64,000 bases of DNA from Alkalicoccus daliensis. GTDB lineage: Bacteria > Bacillota > Bacilli > Bacillales > Salisediminibacteriaceae. Made by a program: the position numbers and the translations under genes. The notes beneath the pieces are model-generated. The model was given only the letters and a program-made list of their open reading frames with translations. It was not told the DNA's origin and made no database searches. This document shows, piece after piece, positions 18,463 through 28,421 of the stretch (position 1 is the stretch's first letter; every line of letters begins with the position of its first letter). The stretch spans positions 84,662 to 148,661 of the forward strand of contig NZ_FNIL01000009.1 in assembly GCF_900103955.1 (NCBI RefSeq), read 5' to 3'.

Positions 18463-18485
18463 AAGCAATATTTAAAATACATCTT
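18463..18485. promoter_or_regulatory. NsrR operator between hmp and nsrR
   Basis: An imperfect 23-base palindrome, AAG-N3-TATTT-A-AAATA-N3-CTT. Its minus-strand reading, gatgtattttaaatatt, resembles the B. subtilis NsrR site (ATGTATTTTAAAT-like). It lies about 55 bases upstream of the hmp start and about 80 upstream of nsrR. Confidence 0.7.
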
Positions 18486-18563
18486 TTAATGAACATAGTG
18501 TGAAATGTTACGGGTTTAAAGCGGCATGTGATAAAATAGATGTACAATTTGGAGGGGATGAAG

Positions 18564-18995
18564 ATGCATTTAACTCATTATACGGATTATTCCCTGCGTG
18601 TTCTTATGTATATCGCTGTAAAGCCTAAGGAAGAGCTCACACAGATTAAGGAAATATCAGAGGCCTATGACATTTCTAAAAACCATCTGATGAAAGTGGT
18701 CTATCAATTAGGAAAATTAGGATATATTGAAACAGTACGGGGAAGAAGCGGCGGGATGCGCCTGCTGAAAAATCCGGATGATATTAATATTGGACAGCTT
18801 GTAAGGCAGACAGAAGATAACTTTCATCTGGTAGAGTGTTTTCAAAACCACAATACGTGTCCAATCGCAGGAGCCTGTCGTCTGCAGGGGGTGCTTGGAG
18901 AAGCGCTGCGGGCGTATTTAGCTGTTCTGGACCGCTATACACTGTCTGACATGACAGAGAACAGGGAAACTTTGGGCCGGCTGCTGCAAATTTAG
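18564..18995 (+). CDS. nsrR: Rrf2-family nitric oxide-sensing repressor NsrR
   Basis: A 143-residue winged-helix repressor with an iron-sulfur cluster destroyed by nitric oxide. HTH-like residues span about 27-50 (EISEAYDISKNHLMKVVYQL). Cluster ligands are Cys92, Cys99 and Cys105 in ECFQNHNTCPIAGAC, matching the spacing in B. subtilis NsrR. The start at 18564 lies eight bases after ggagg; the ATG at 18558 directly abuts that site. It is divergent from hmp, its classical target, with a matching operator between them. Confidence 0.92.
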   Translation: MHLTHYTDYSLRVLMYIAVKPKEELTQIKEISEAYDISKNHLMKVVYQLGKLGYIETVRGRSGGMRLLKNPDDINIGQLVRQTEDNFHLVECFQNHNTCPIAGACRLQGVLGEALRAYLAVLDRYTLSDMTENRETLGRLLQI

Positions 18996-19011
18996 CTTTT
19001 TAAGAAGACGT

Positions 19012-19038
19012 CCCCTTCAGTAACTGAAGGGGCTTTTT
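19012..19038 (+). terminator. Terminator of nsrR
   Basis: ccccttcag at 19012-19020 and ctgaagggg at 19024-19032 form a perfect stem with a three-base loop, followed by ctttttac. Confidence 0.9.
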
Positions 19039-19238
19039 ACTGCTGCGTGTTTTCACTGGTTACTGCAGTCAGTATTCCTGGTTAAAATTGTATAATTCCT
19101 GACTTAATAAAGAATTACACTTGATTTGTTCAAAATATATATAAACAGAGAGCCTTGTGAAGCAGGGTCTTTAGAGGACGAATAAAGAAAAACCATGTAT
19201 AATTATTAATATACTTATGCAGAAAGTAGGAATCATTC

Positions 19239-20708
19239 TTGATCGATACTTCGCAGATAGACTCGTTTTTATTACTTAGCGCTTTAATCCTGATCAGTGG
19301 AGTACTTGCAGCAAAATTTTCCAACAGAATTGGCCTGCCTTCTCTCGTCTTGTTTATTCTCGTAGGAATGATCATCGGGAGCGACGGTTTCGGTGTAATT
19401 TATTTTAATGATCCTTCACAGGCACAGATGGTTGGTATATTTGCGCTCGTGATCATTTTATTTGAAGGCGGCCTTCAGACAAAGTTTTCTACCGTGCGGT
19501 CTGTAGCACTGCCCTCTCTTTCACTTGCAACATTAGGAGTTCTTCTTACTTCCGGTATTGTCGGGGCAGCAGCTTTTCTTATTTTTGATATTACCTGGAT
19601 GCAGGCACTGCTTCTCGGGGCCATTGTCGGCTCCACAGATGCAGCAGCAGTTTTTGCCGCGCTCAAAGAACGGAATATTAAAGCGAAAATGGGAGCGACT
19701 CTGGAAGCAGAATCGGGTACCAACGACCCGATGGCGGTTTTTTTAACAATCAGCTTTATTGAAATAATCCTTATTCCGGAAACCAGCATATTTTCACTTT
19801 TTCCTTCTTTTATATGGCAGATGGGAATGGGGCTCATAATAGGAGTACTTATCGGGAAATTTTCATCCATAGCTATTAATCGGATCAAACTGGATTCAAG
19901 TGGTTTATATCCCATATTTTCAGTAGCATTTGCTCTTCTGGCGTACGGAGCTGCCTCTATGATTGGTGCAAGCGGATTTTTAGCAGTGTACGTAGCCGCG
20001 CTCGTTATCGGAAACTCCGAACTTACCTATCGATATTCTATTTTTCAGTTCAATGAAGGGTTTGCATGGATGGCCCAGATTTTCATGTTTATCCTGCTCG
20101 GGCTGCTTGTCTTTCCTGCAGAATTATTTACATGGAATGTGATGTTCGGCGGTTTCCTTCTCTCCGCAGTGCTGATTTTAGTGGCAAGGCCGATCGCTGT
20201 TCTTTTGTCGACGCTTGGGATGGGCTATAAATGGAATGAAAAGCTATTTATTTCCTGGGCGGGCCTCCGCGGCGCCGTGCCGATTATTCTAGCAACATTT
20301 CCTATTGTAGCTGGGGTGGAGGATGGTGAGTTTTTCTTTAATGTAGTCTTCTTTATCGTATTAACTTCTGCTTTAGTACAGGGTACGACAATTTCCAAGC
20401 TGGCCAAAACGCTTAACTTAATGGGACCGAAAAAAGATACTCCGCATCATTCCATCGAATTGATTTCCATGGGAAAAGCAAACGCAGAAATGGTGCAGTT
20501 CCAGGTCGACAGTGATGCAGCAATTGCAGGGCAGAAATTAAAAGATGTTGCTTTTCCGCAGAAAGCAAGCATCAGCGCAATCGTAAGGAATGAAAATTTA
20601 ATTACTCCTTATGGAGAAACAGAAATTAAGTCGGGAGATTTTCTTTATATTCTTGTTTCTTCAAAATATGAAAAAGAATTGAAAAAGGCACTGGAAGCAA
20701 AGCGGTAA
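19239..20708 (+). CDS. CPA-type K+/H+ (or Na+/H+) antiporter with RCK_C domain (NhaP2/CvrA-like)
   Basis: A 489-residue antiporter. Twelve to thirteen membrane segments span residues about 8-395 and include the motifs GSTDAAAVFAAL and ESGTNDPMAVFL that carry the transport aspartates. The C-terminal cytoplasmic part (about 405-489) is a TrkA_C/RCK_C ligand-binding domain, as in NhaP2/CvrA. It starts with TTG, with aagtagga seven bases upstream. The gene is a single transcription unit with its own terminator. It contributes to pH and potassium homeostasis; the transported cation is not determinable here. Confidence 0.85.
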   Translation: MIDTSQIDSFLLLSALILISGVLAAKFSNRIGLPSLVLFILVGMIIGSDGFGVIYFNDPSQAQMVGIFALVIILFEGGLQTKFSTVRSVALPSLSLATLGVLLTSGIVGAAAFLIFDITWMQALLLGAIVGSTDAAAVFAALKERNIKAKMGATLEAESGTNDPMAVFLTISFIEIILIPETSIFSLFPSFIWQMGMGLIIGVLIGKFSSIAINRIKLDSSGLYPIFSVAFALLAYGAASMIGASGFLAVYVAALVIGNSELTYRYSIFQFNEGFAWMAQIFMFILLGLLVFPAELFTWNVMFGGFLLSAVLILVARPIAVLLSTLGMGYKWNEKLFISWAGLRGAVPIILATFPIVAGVEDGEFFFNVVFFIVLTSALVQGTTISKLAKTLNLMGPKKDTPHHSIELISMGKANAEMVQFQVDSDAAIAGQKLKDVAFPQKASISAIVRNENLITPYGETEIKSGDFLYILVSSKYEKELKKALEAKR

Positions 20709-20745
20709 TTCAGTGCAAAAGCAAATAAAAACTGTTTTATCAGAG

Positions 20746-20788
20746 GCTGCGGAAAAGGGGGATACTTACTTTTTCCGCAGTCTTTTCT
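20746..20788 (+). terminator. Terminator of the antiporter gene
   Basis: gctgcggaaaa at 20746-20756 pairs with ttttccgcagt at 20771-20781 (one G-U), followed by cttttctt. Confidence 0.8.
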
Positions 20789-20959
20789 TAACAGCTTTTG
20801 TCCTCAGAAGAATGAATACTAAGTGTCGGAGCTACAAAGAATTACTGGAAAGATAAAGAAAATACAAGGAAGAAGGGGAATAGGGAGGAGGCGTTTACTT
20901 CATCTCTTTCCTGGATTATACTCAGTTCGGATACCAATATAATTTAGGGAGTGAATTAC

Positions 20960-21499
20960 ATGGGAGAATCTCGTGGAATGGTACTGGTACATACAGGGCA
21001 TGGAAAAGGGAAAACTACTTCTGCACTAGGAACAGCACTGCGAAGTGTAGGCAGAGGCATGAGTGTACATATACTGCAGTTTATTAAATCCCCCGAAAGA
21101 ACTTACGGAGAGCAGCTGGCATTAAAAAAACTGGGAGTGGAAATGGAGCAGCTTGGAATCGGCTTTACGTGGACAAAAACTCCGGAAGAACACAGAGAAG
21201 CTCTGAGGATCGGCTGGCCGAAAGCGAAAGAGGCACTGCTCAGTGGAAAATATGATGTCGTTATCTGGGATGAGCTGAATAATGCACTCTCGATTGATAA
21301 GTTCCCAATTGATGACGTTCTGCCGTTAAAGGATGTGGTAGAAACGATTCAAAATAAGCCAAAGCATGTGCATCTTCTTATTACAGGCAGAGATGCCCCG
21401 AAAGAAATTAAGGAAGCAGCAGATCTGGTATCTGTCGTAGATGTGGAAAAACATTATTATGATGAAGGCATTCCCGCAATTAAAGGAATTGAATTTTAA
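20960..21499 (+). CDS. cobO: Cob(I)yrinic acid a,c-diamide adenosyltransferase
   Basis: Adds the 5'-deoxyadenosyl group to cob(I)alamin precursors. A CobO/BtuR P-loop protein of 179 residues, with VHTGHGKGKTTSALG at the N-terminus, YDVVIWDELNNAL in the middle and LITGRDAP near the end. The ATG at 20960 with aggga nine bases upstream is preferred to the GTG at 20951, which touches that site. It overlaps cobQ by one base. No cobalamin riboswitch was found in the 170 bases upstream, unlike the second cobalamin operon. Confidence 0.92.
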   Translation: MGESRGMVLVHTGHGKGKTTSALGTALRSVGRGMSVHILQFIKSPERTYGEQLALKKLGVEMEQLGIGFTWTKTPEEHREALRIGWPKAKEALLSGKYDVVIWDELNNALSIDKFPIDDVLPLKDVVETIQNKPKHVHLLITGRDAPKEIKEAADLVSVVDVEKHYYDEGIPAIKGIEF

Positions 21500-22995
21500 T
21501 GCGTGCGCTCCCTATGATGATTCAAGGGACACAGTCAGATGCCGGAAAAAGTACGATTGCGGCTGCGCTGTGCCGGATATTTTCAGAAGATGGCTGGAAG
21601 ACAACGCCGTTTAAATCACAGAACATGGCAAATAACTCTTATATCACGCGGGATGGGAAAGAAATTGGACGTGCGCAGGGCGTACAGGCAGAGGCAGCGG
21701 GAATAGATGCAGATACAGATATGAATCCTATTCTGATCAAGCCTTCCGGAGAGGCACGTGCGCAGATTGTGGTGCACGGAAAGCCGCTTCGCACGATGGA
21801 GGCAGGAGAATACAGGCAGGATTATTATGAAACAGGACTGCAGGTGATTGAAGCTGCCTACCGCCGTCTGGAAAGTACATATGAACGGATTGTGATTGAA
21901 GGGGCGGGAAGTCCTGCGGAAATCAATTTAAATGACCGGGAACTTGTAAATATGAAGGTGGCGGAAATCGCCGATGCTCCGGTAATACTGACGGCGGACA
22001 TTGACCGTGGCGGTGTGTTTGCCAATATCGTAGGGACACTGCAGCTGCTGAATGAAAAAGAGCGCACCCGGATTGTGGGAATCATCATCAATAAATTCCG
22101 CGGTGATATTTCTCTCCTGCAGCCTGGGCTGGACTGGCTGGAGGAATACACAGGAAAGCCCGTACTTGGGGTGCTGCCTTTTATCGAGGATCTCGCAATT
22201 GAAGAAGAGGATTCCCTGGGGATTGATCGTGTACGCCAGAAAAAAAGCGGCGCAGTCATTGAGATTGCGGTAATCGCTTATCCAAGAGTTTCAAATTATA
22301 CAGATATAGATCCGTTTTTATACGAACCCGATTGTAACGTAAGGTTTGTCAAAGAGAGAAAAGAATTAGGAAAACCTGACATTATTATCCTTCCAGGCAG
22401 TAAATCGACCATCAGCGACTTAATGTATTTAAAGAAAAAAGGATTCGATACAGCGCTTCGTGAAGCAGCGGACGCCAGTTTTATTTTTGGAGTGTGCGGG
22501 GGATATCAGATGCTGGGAAAAAAAGTGACGGATCCCGGGCAGGTGGAGTCTTCCGTAAAAGAAATAGAAGGATTAGGGTTCTTTCCAACAATGCAGACAG
22601 AAGTAGAAAAAGAAAAAAACACTATCCGCACCTCTGGCTGGTTACAGTGGCAGGGACGTATGCAGGAAGTTTCCGGTTATGAAATACATATGGGGACGAC
22701 AAAGCATGCAGAGGCCAGCTGGATGAAAAAAGAGAATGGAGAAGCAGAAGGTGCATTGAATCAGAAGGCAGCAGGCACATATATGCATGATGTGTTTCAT
22801 AATGATAAGTTCCGGCACGCGCTGTTAAATGAGCTGCGCGATATAAAAGGGGTTCCTCCGATTGAAAGGCCCTTTTTTCATGAATTGAGAGAAGCTTCTT
22901 TTTCAAAGCTTGCAGATAATTTCCGGGAGCATATTGATATGGAGGCACTGGAAGCTTCCATAACGAATTTCAGACAAAAAGGAGTTGATCTATAA
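21499..22995 (+). CDS. cobQ: Cobyric acid synthase
   Basis: Amidates side chains b, d, e and g of adenosylcobyrinic acid a,c-diamide using glutamine and ATP. It is 498 residues long. The N-terminal ATP-dependent synthetase domain has IQGTQSDAGKSTIAAALC. The C-terminal class-I-like glutaminase domain has the nucleophile in FGVCGGYQMLG and the histidine in AGTYMHDVFHN. The start codon overlaps the cobO stop and the stop overlaps cobT, so the three genes are tightly coupled. Its presence implies access to cobyrinate, although no ring-synthesis gene is in this window. Confidence 0.95.
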   Translation: MRALPMMIQGTQSDAGKSTIAAALCRIFSEDGWKTTPFKSQNMANNSYITRDGKEIGRAQGVQAEAAGIDADTDMNPILIKPSGEARAQIVVHGKPLRTMEAGEYRQDYYETGLQVIEAAYRRLESTYERIVIEGAGSPAEINLNDRELVNMKVAEIADAPVILTADIDRGGVFANIVGTLQLLNEKERTRIVGIIINKFRGDISLLQPGLDWLEEYTGKPVLGVLPFIEDLAIEEEDSLGIDRVRQKKSGAVIEIAVIAYPRVSNYTDIDPFLYEPDCNVRFVKERKELGKPDIIILPGSKSTISDLMYLKKKGFDTALREAADASFIFGVCGGYQMLGKKVTDPGQVESSVKEIEGLGFFPTMQTEVEKEKNTIRTSGWLQWQGRMQEVSGYEIHMGTTKHAEASWMKKENGEAEGALNQKAAGTYMHDVFHNDKFRHALLNELRDIKGVPPIERPFFHELREASFSKLADNFREHIDMEALEASITNFRQKGVDL

Positions 22996-24020
22996 TGTGG
23001 CAGGAGACAGTTAACCAGATTACTTCAAAAAATGAGCAGGCGGAAAAAGAGATGGGACAATATTTAAATACACTCACGAAACCCCTGGGCAGTTTAGGGA
23101 GGCTGGAAAAATTAGCAGTCCAGTTAGCCGGTATCCAAAGTGATATTGATGTTTCATCACCAGCAGTGCTTGTGTTTGCCGGAGATCATAAAGTGACAGA
23201 TGAAGGGGTTTCCTTATACGGTTCGGAAGTAACGCAGTTAATGGTACATAATTTCGTGAAAGAAGGAGCCGCAATTAATGTACTTGCCCGGCAGATCGGC
23301 GCTTCGGTTACAGTGGTCGATGTTGGAGTGGACAGTGAAGCGCTCGAAGGTGCAGTTGCCAGGAAAATAAAACGGGGCAGCGGGAATATTGCGATAGAAA
23401 GTGCCATGACGCTAGCCGCAGCGGAAGAAGCAATAGCAACTGGAATTGAAATGGCGCAGGAAGCAGTCAGCAAAGGTGCAAAAATTATTATCCCGGGAGA
23501 AATGGGGATTGGAAACACTACACCGAGCAGCGCGCTCCTTGCAAAGTGGACAGGAGAGCTTCCGGAAGCAGTGACAGGCAGCGGCACAGGAGTGGAAGGA
23601 GAACAGCTCCTGCTGAAAGCGGAGGTAATAAGAAAGGCAGTAAATCGTTCCGAAGCAGTGAGTCCCCTGGAAGTGCTTGCCGACATCGGGGGACTGGAAA
23701 TTGCCGCATTGACCGGCGCAATGCTCGGAGCTGCGGAAAAGAAAACACCCGTACTCATTGACGGGTTTATCGCAACAGTAGCGGCGCTGGGAGCTGTGAA
23801 ACTAGCACCTGCTGCAGGAGATTATTTTATTTTTGGCCACCGTTCTGCGGAAGCAGGACATGAAATTGCGCTGCGGGCGTTAAAAGCAGATCCGCTGCTC
23901 GATCTTCAGATGCGTCTCGGCGAAGGAACCGGTGCGGCGGCAGCTTATCCGCTGGTCGCAATGGCGGCCGGTATCGTAAAAGAAATGGCTACCTTTGCAG
24001 ATTTGGGGATGGACGTGTAA
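22995..24020 (+). CDS. cobT: Nicotinate-nucleotide--dimethylbenzimidazole phosphoribosyltransferase
   Basis: Makes alpha-ribazole phosphate, the activated lower ligand of cobalamin, from a base such as dimethylbenzimidazole and nicotinate mononucleotide. Its 341 residues match the family. Motifs: KPLGSLGRLEKLA near the N-terminus, VFAGDHKVTDEGVS, EMGIGNTTPSSALLA in the core, and GAVKLAPAAGDYFIFGHRSAE. Translationally coupled to cobQ. A terminator follows within about 40 bases. Confidence 0.95.
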   Translation: MWQETVNQITSKNEQAEKEMGQYLNTLTKPLGSLGRLEKLAVQLAGIQSDIDVSSPAVLVFAGDHKVTDEGVSLYGSEVTQLMVHNFVKEGAAINVLARQIGASVTVVDVGVDSEALEGAVARKIKRGSGNIAIESAMTLAAAEEAIATGIEMAQEAVSKGAKIIIPGEMGIGNTTPSSALLAKWTGELPEAVTGSGTGVEGEQLLLKAEVIRKAVNRSEAVSPLEVLADIGGLEIAALTGAMLGAAEKKTPVLIDGFIATVAALGAVKLAPAAGDYFIFGHRSAEAGHEIALRALKADPLLDLQMRLGEGTGAAAAYPLVAMAAGIVKEMATFADLGMDV

Positions 24021-24057
24021 TAACAGCTGTTTCAGGACCGGCAGTTAGCAGCATGTA

Positions 24058-24088
24058 AGGCATGGCTCATACAGCATGCCTTTTTCTT
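24058..24088. terminator. Terminator between cobT and the acetyltransferase gene
   Basis: aggcatg at 24058-24064 pairs with catgcct at 24075-24081, followed by tttttctta on the plus strand. It ends the cobO-cobQ-cobT operon just before the converging minus-strand gene. Confidence 0.85.
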
Positions 24089-24092
24089 ATAT

Positions 24093-25223
<1,131 letters not shown>

Positions 25224-25232
25224 GCTTAATGA

Positions 25233-25685
25233 TTAATAGTTTCTTTTATTTCCTTTTTTGACGTACTCCCAGTCTTTTTCAATATTTTTCCGCACCCGTT
25301 CCATCAGTTTAAACAGCGTGTCTTTCTCCTCCTCAGTGAAGCCCTGTAACGCAGTTTCGTTCGAATAAAGATTTTCTCGCTTGATCACAGGATAAACGGA
25401 TTTTCCTTTTTCTGAAGGGAAAAGTTTCTTGATTTTTTTATTGTCCGGAGCATCTCTTTTTTCGATGAATCCGTTCATCTCCAGCTTTTTCACAGCCCGG
25501 GCGGCAGTAGTGCGGTCGACTTTAATCATTTCTGCTAACTTTTCCTGAATAATTCCCGGATTTTCGCAAATGCGGACGAGGTATAAGTACTGTCCTTTTG
25601 TGAGCTCATACTCCTTGAATTCGATATTGCTGATAGAATCCAATGCCCGGGCAGCCATCCCAAGTTCACGAAGAATTTCTTTCAT
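25233..25685 (-). CDS. MarR-family transcriptional regulator
   Basis: A 150-residue winged-helix repressor. The DNA-binding region covers residues about 30-95 with the pattern LTKGQYLYLVRICENPGIIQ, then LAEMIKVDRTTAARAVKKLE as recognition part and the wing IEKRDAPDNKKIKKLF. No sensing cysteine is evident. The ribosome site aaaggaggggcgg on the minus strand is strong. The next gene downstream on its strand is the PaiA-like acetyltransferase beyond element R2. Two near-identical 24-base direct repeats upstream may be its operators. Confidence 0.88.
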   Translation of the reverse strand: MKEILRELGMAARALDSISNIEFKEYELTKGQYLYLVRICENPGIIQEKLAEMIKVDRTTAARAVKKLEMNGFIEKRDAPDNKKIKKLFPSEKGKSVYPVIKRENLYSNETALQGFTEEEKDTLFKLMERVRKNIEKDWEYVKKGNKRNY

Positions 25686-25949
25686 ACCGCCCCTCCTTTT
25701 GATGTAAATACAATAAAAATCGTATGTGTATTAATATATTTTATTTTTGTTGTAAATGCAATAAAAAACGGTGTGCTGATTCAAATACTCATAAAAGCCA
25801 GGAACTTCTTCTTTTTAAAATTGGAGCAGAAGCACTGAAAATAGCAGAAGAAAACACAATTCATTTCAGCTTCCTTCGGGCAAAGCTTTCTTTTAAGGTG
25901 TCAGTGTAATATAATGAAGCTAACAAAAAAACGAAACACTCGTCAGCAG
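25686..25949. other. Intergenic stretch between marR and the cobalamin riboswitch
   Basis: Holds the direct-repeat pair at 25699-25770 and, further on, AT-rich sequence that must contain the promoter for the riboswitch operon. No coding frame is convincing. Confidence 0.5.
25699..25770. promoter_or_regulatory. Paired 24-base direct repeats upstream of the MarR gene
   Basis: 25699-25722 and 25747-25770 share 21 of 24 bases (ttgWtgtaaatRcaataaaaaWcg). The first lies just before the marR ribosome site. The contained TTG-N9-CAA arrangement resembles MarR-type operators, suggesting autoregulation. Confidence 0.5.
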
Positions 25950-26170
25950 CTAGGTGTCGTTCATTTTATAGATGAGCGATGAAAAGGGAAGCCGGTGAAA
26001 TTCCGGCACGGGCCCGCCACTGTAAACGCGGAGACGGCACTGAAAGAACCACTGTGATTTTTCACGGGAAGGAAAGTGCCGTTGTGCGATGCGTAAGTCA
26101 GGAGACCTGCCTAACTGTTTTTAAACACCTTCGGGAGAAAGGGTTGTTTAAAGTGCAATTACAGGTTTAA
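25950..26170 (+). ncRNA. Cobalamin (B12) riboswitch
   Basis: The conserved core of the AdoCbl riboswitch is present: gccggtgaaattccggcacg, then ggcccgccactgtaa ending at 26024, and the B12 box aagtcaggagacctgcct at 26095-26112. A further imperfect stem with arms at about 26119 and 26151 follows. Together with the terminator at 26215 it should switch off the btuFCD-cob operon when adenosylcobalamin is plentiful. Confidence 0.93.
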
Positions 26171-26214
26171 AGAGCGAATCCAAAGTTTTCTCGCCTTCCT
26201 ATGCATTTTAAATC

Positions 26215-26249
26215 CAACGTGATCCTTTACGAAGGGTGACGTTTTTTTG
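26215..26249 (+). terminator. Riboswitch-controlled intrinsic terminator
   Basis: aacgt-gatccttt and aagggtg-acgtt (26216-26243) fold into a hairpin with a three-base loop, followed by seven Ts. It lies between the B12 aptamer and the btuF ribosome site, as expected of the expression platform. Confidence 0.85.
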
Positions 26250-26278
26250 TGTTTACTTACTCAGGAGGGGCAGAAATC

Positions 26279-27388
26279 ATGAAAAAATATCAAGGACTTA
26301 TCGTACTATCAACCGCAGTATTGCTTGCTGCATGCGGCAACACAGCAGACAACAATGAAAATAACGCCGGCAATGCAGAAAACAATACGGAAGTAACAGA
26401 GAACAATAATGCGGAGGTAAATGAAGAAGAAACGAATGAAGCAGCAGACGAAACAAATGAAGAGATGGAAAACAATGAGGGAGACAACGAAAATAATGAG
26501 AGCAATACAGAAGAAAATGCGGGCAATGAAGAAGTGGATGCGGGAGAGTATCCAATTACCGTCACCGATCACGCCGGAAATGAAGTAACAATTGAAGAAG
26601 AGCCGGAGTCTATCGTAACAATGCAGCCAAGTGACACAGAAATCTTGTTCGAGCTTGGTGCTGGAGACCGAATCGTAGGCGTTTCAGATTTTGCCAACTA
26701 TCCGGAAGAAGCTTTGGAAATTGAACAGGTGGGCGGACAGGATATGGACGCTGAAATGATTCTTTCTCTGGAGCCGGACCTTGCGCTTGTTTCGGACTAT
26801 CACCATAACAATCACGGAGAGATTCTCGATCAGTACCGGGATGCAGGAATCGAAGTGTTTGTAATTGAAAATCCAGCATCCTTCGATGGTGCATTTGAAC
26901 ATATTGAAATGCTTGGAGAAATCACAGGAACAGAAGAGCAGGCAGAGGAAATTGTGTCGGGAATGCAGGCGGAGCTGGATGAATTGAGAGAGCAGTCAGA
27001 AGAGATTGATGAAGAAGACCGTAAAACTGTATGGATCGAAGTAGCTCCTTCTCCGGATATTTTTACTACGGGCCAGGGAACTTTCATGCATGAAATGCTT
27101 GAAGTAATCGGCGCAGAGAATGCTGCTGCTGATCACGAAGGCTGGGTGAACCTGACAGAAGAAGAAATTGTCACACTGGAGCCTGATACAATTATTACCA
27201 CGTATGGTTTCTATGTGGATGATCCGGTAGCTGAAGTAACGGAAAGAGAAGGCTGGTCAGATGTACCGGCAGTGGAAAATGAAGATATTCATGATGTTGA
27301 TAGTGATATGGTTTCCCGCTCCGGTCCAAGACTGGTGGACGGTACGAGATTAATTGCTGAGGCTGTTTATCCGGATGTCTTCCAATAA
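26279..27388 (+). CDS. btuF: Cobalamin ABC transporter substrate-binding lipoprotein
   Basis: Captures corrinoids outside the membrane. It is 369 residues long. A lipoprotein signal ends in LLAACG with Cys19 as lipidation site. Residues about 22-88 are an extremely acidic Asn/Glu/Asp-rich spacer. The binding domain starts near YPITVTDHAGNEVTI, with IVTMQPSDTEILFELG and LEPDLAL typical of the TroA/BtuF fold. The start at 26279 has ggagggg nine bases upstream; a longer frame opens at 26249 inside the terminator. It overlaps btuC. The long spacer probably tethers the domain away from the thick wall in a salty medium. Confidence 0.9.
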   Translation: MKKYQGLIVLSTAVLLAACGNTADNNENNAGNAENNTEVTENNNAEVNEEETNEAADETNEEMENNEGDNENNESNTEENAGNEEVDAGEYPITVTDHAGNEVTIEEEPESIVTMQPSDTEILFELGAGDRIVGVSDFANYPEEALEIEQVGGQDMDAEMILSLEPDLALVSDYHHNNHGEILDQYRDAGIEVFVIENPASFDGAFEHIEMLGEITGTEEQAEEIVSGMQAELDELREQSEEIDEEDRKTVWIEVAPSPDIFTTGQGTFMHEMLEVIGAENAAADHEGWVNLTEEEIVTLEPDTIITTYGFYVDDPVAEVTEREGWSDVPAVENEDIHDVDSDMVSRSGPRLVDGTRLIAEAVYPDVFQ

Positions 27389-28421
27389 AATTTGGATATA
27401 TTATGTAATCAGCCTTTCGCTGTTAATCGGGACAGTGACATTTGGATTGTTTTATTCCAGTGTCACTGTCCCTATTAGCCATATTATTCATATTGTGCTG
27501 GAAAGAAGCTTTAATATCACCACGGCGGCAGAGGTGCCTAATAATGAATTTTCTATTATCTGGGAAATCAGGCTGCCGCGGGTACTGCTGGGCCTATGTG
27601 TAGGTGCTTCGCTTGCTCTTGCAGGCGCCGCCTTTCAGGGACTGCTGCGCAACCCGCTGGCTGATCCTTACACCATTGGTGTTTCTTCCGGTGCAGCATT
27701 AGGGGCTGTATTCGTTATTTTCTTTCAAATTACCATTGCAGGTCTTGGGGCGTTCACGCTTCCAGCGGTTTCCATCATCTGTGGATTTATTACTTTAATG
27801 ATCGTCTTTGGCCTGGTGAGAATAAGCAGCCGCAGCATGGCCATTGAAACGATTATACTTGCTGGAATTATTGTCAGTGCCTTTATTGGTTCTATTATTT
27901 CTTTAATCATTTCGCTCGGAGATCAAAATGAAATGACGCAGATTATTTACTGGCTGTACGGCAGTGTAGGTATGAGGGGCTGGAGCTATGTGCAGCTGAT
28001 TATTCCATTTATGTTGATCGGTGCTGTACTTCTCGTTACACGCTACAGAGAACTGAATGCGCTGGCACTGGGAGAGGAAGCAGCCGGTCATATCGGTGTC
28101 AATGTGCAGCGCGGCAAGGTAATTATTTTGACCGGAGCATCCCTTCTGACTGGGGCTGCCGTTGCTGTCTCGGGTACAATTGGGTTCGTCGGCCTGGTAA
28201 TACCGCACCTGGTGCGTATGGTTACAGGACCGGATCACAAGCATGTACTTCCATTATCGATGATTATCGGAGGTGCCTTCCTTATTTCTGCAGACATATT
28301 TGCCCGGACGATCATTGCACCGAAGGAACTGCCGATTGGTGTAATTACCGCGCTGATAGGAGCGCCTATTTTTGCAGTACTGCTAATACGAAATCGACTA
28401 GGAAAGGGGAAAGCGGTGTGA
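27375..28421 (+). CDS. btuC: Cobalamin ABC transporter permease
   Basis: A FecCD/BtuC-family permease of about 348 residues with some nine to ten membrane segments. Typical stretches are IRLPRVLLGLCVGASLALAG, FQGLLRNPLADPYTIGVSSG and FVGLVIPHLVRMVTGPDHK, the last forming the ATPase coupling region. It overlaps the end of btuF by 14 bases from the chosen ATG at 27375. Partner of the substrate-binding lipoprotein and of the downstream ATPase. Confidence 0.92.
   Translation: MSSNKIWIYYVISLSLLIGTVTFGLFYSSVTVPISHIIHIVLERSFNITTAAEVPNNEFSIIWEIRLPRVLLGLCVGASLALAGAAFQGLLRNPLADPYTIGVSSGAALGAVFVIFFQITIAGLGAFTLPAVSIICGFITLMIVFGLVRISSRSMAIETIILAGIIVSAFIGSIISLIISLGDQNEMTQIIYWLYGSVGMRGWSYVQLIIPFMLIGAVLLVTRYRELNALALGEEAAGHIGVNVQRGKVIILTGASLLTGAAVAVSGTIGFVGLVIPHLVRMVTGPDHKHVLPLSMIIGGAFLISADIFARTIIAPKELPIGVITALIGAPIFAVLLIRNRLGKGKAV

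Noticed and set aside
20709..20959. Search for a second cobalamin riboswitch before cobO
   Set aside because: No B12 box (aGtcaGGAgacCtGC type) or matching aptamer core was found; TATAAT at 20938 is too close to the ribosome site to be the promoter.
25979..26170. Open frame over the cobalamin riboswitch
   Set aside because: The sequence is explained by the conserved RNA aptamer.
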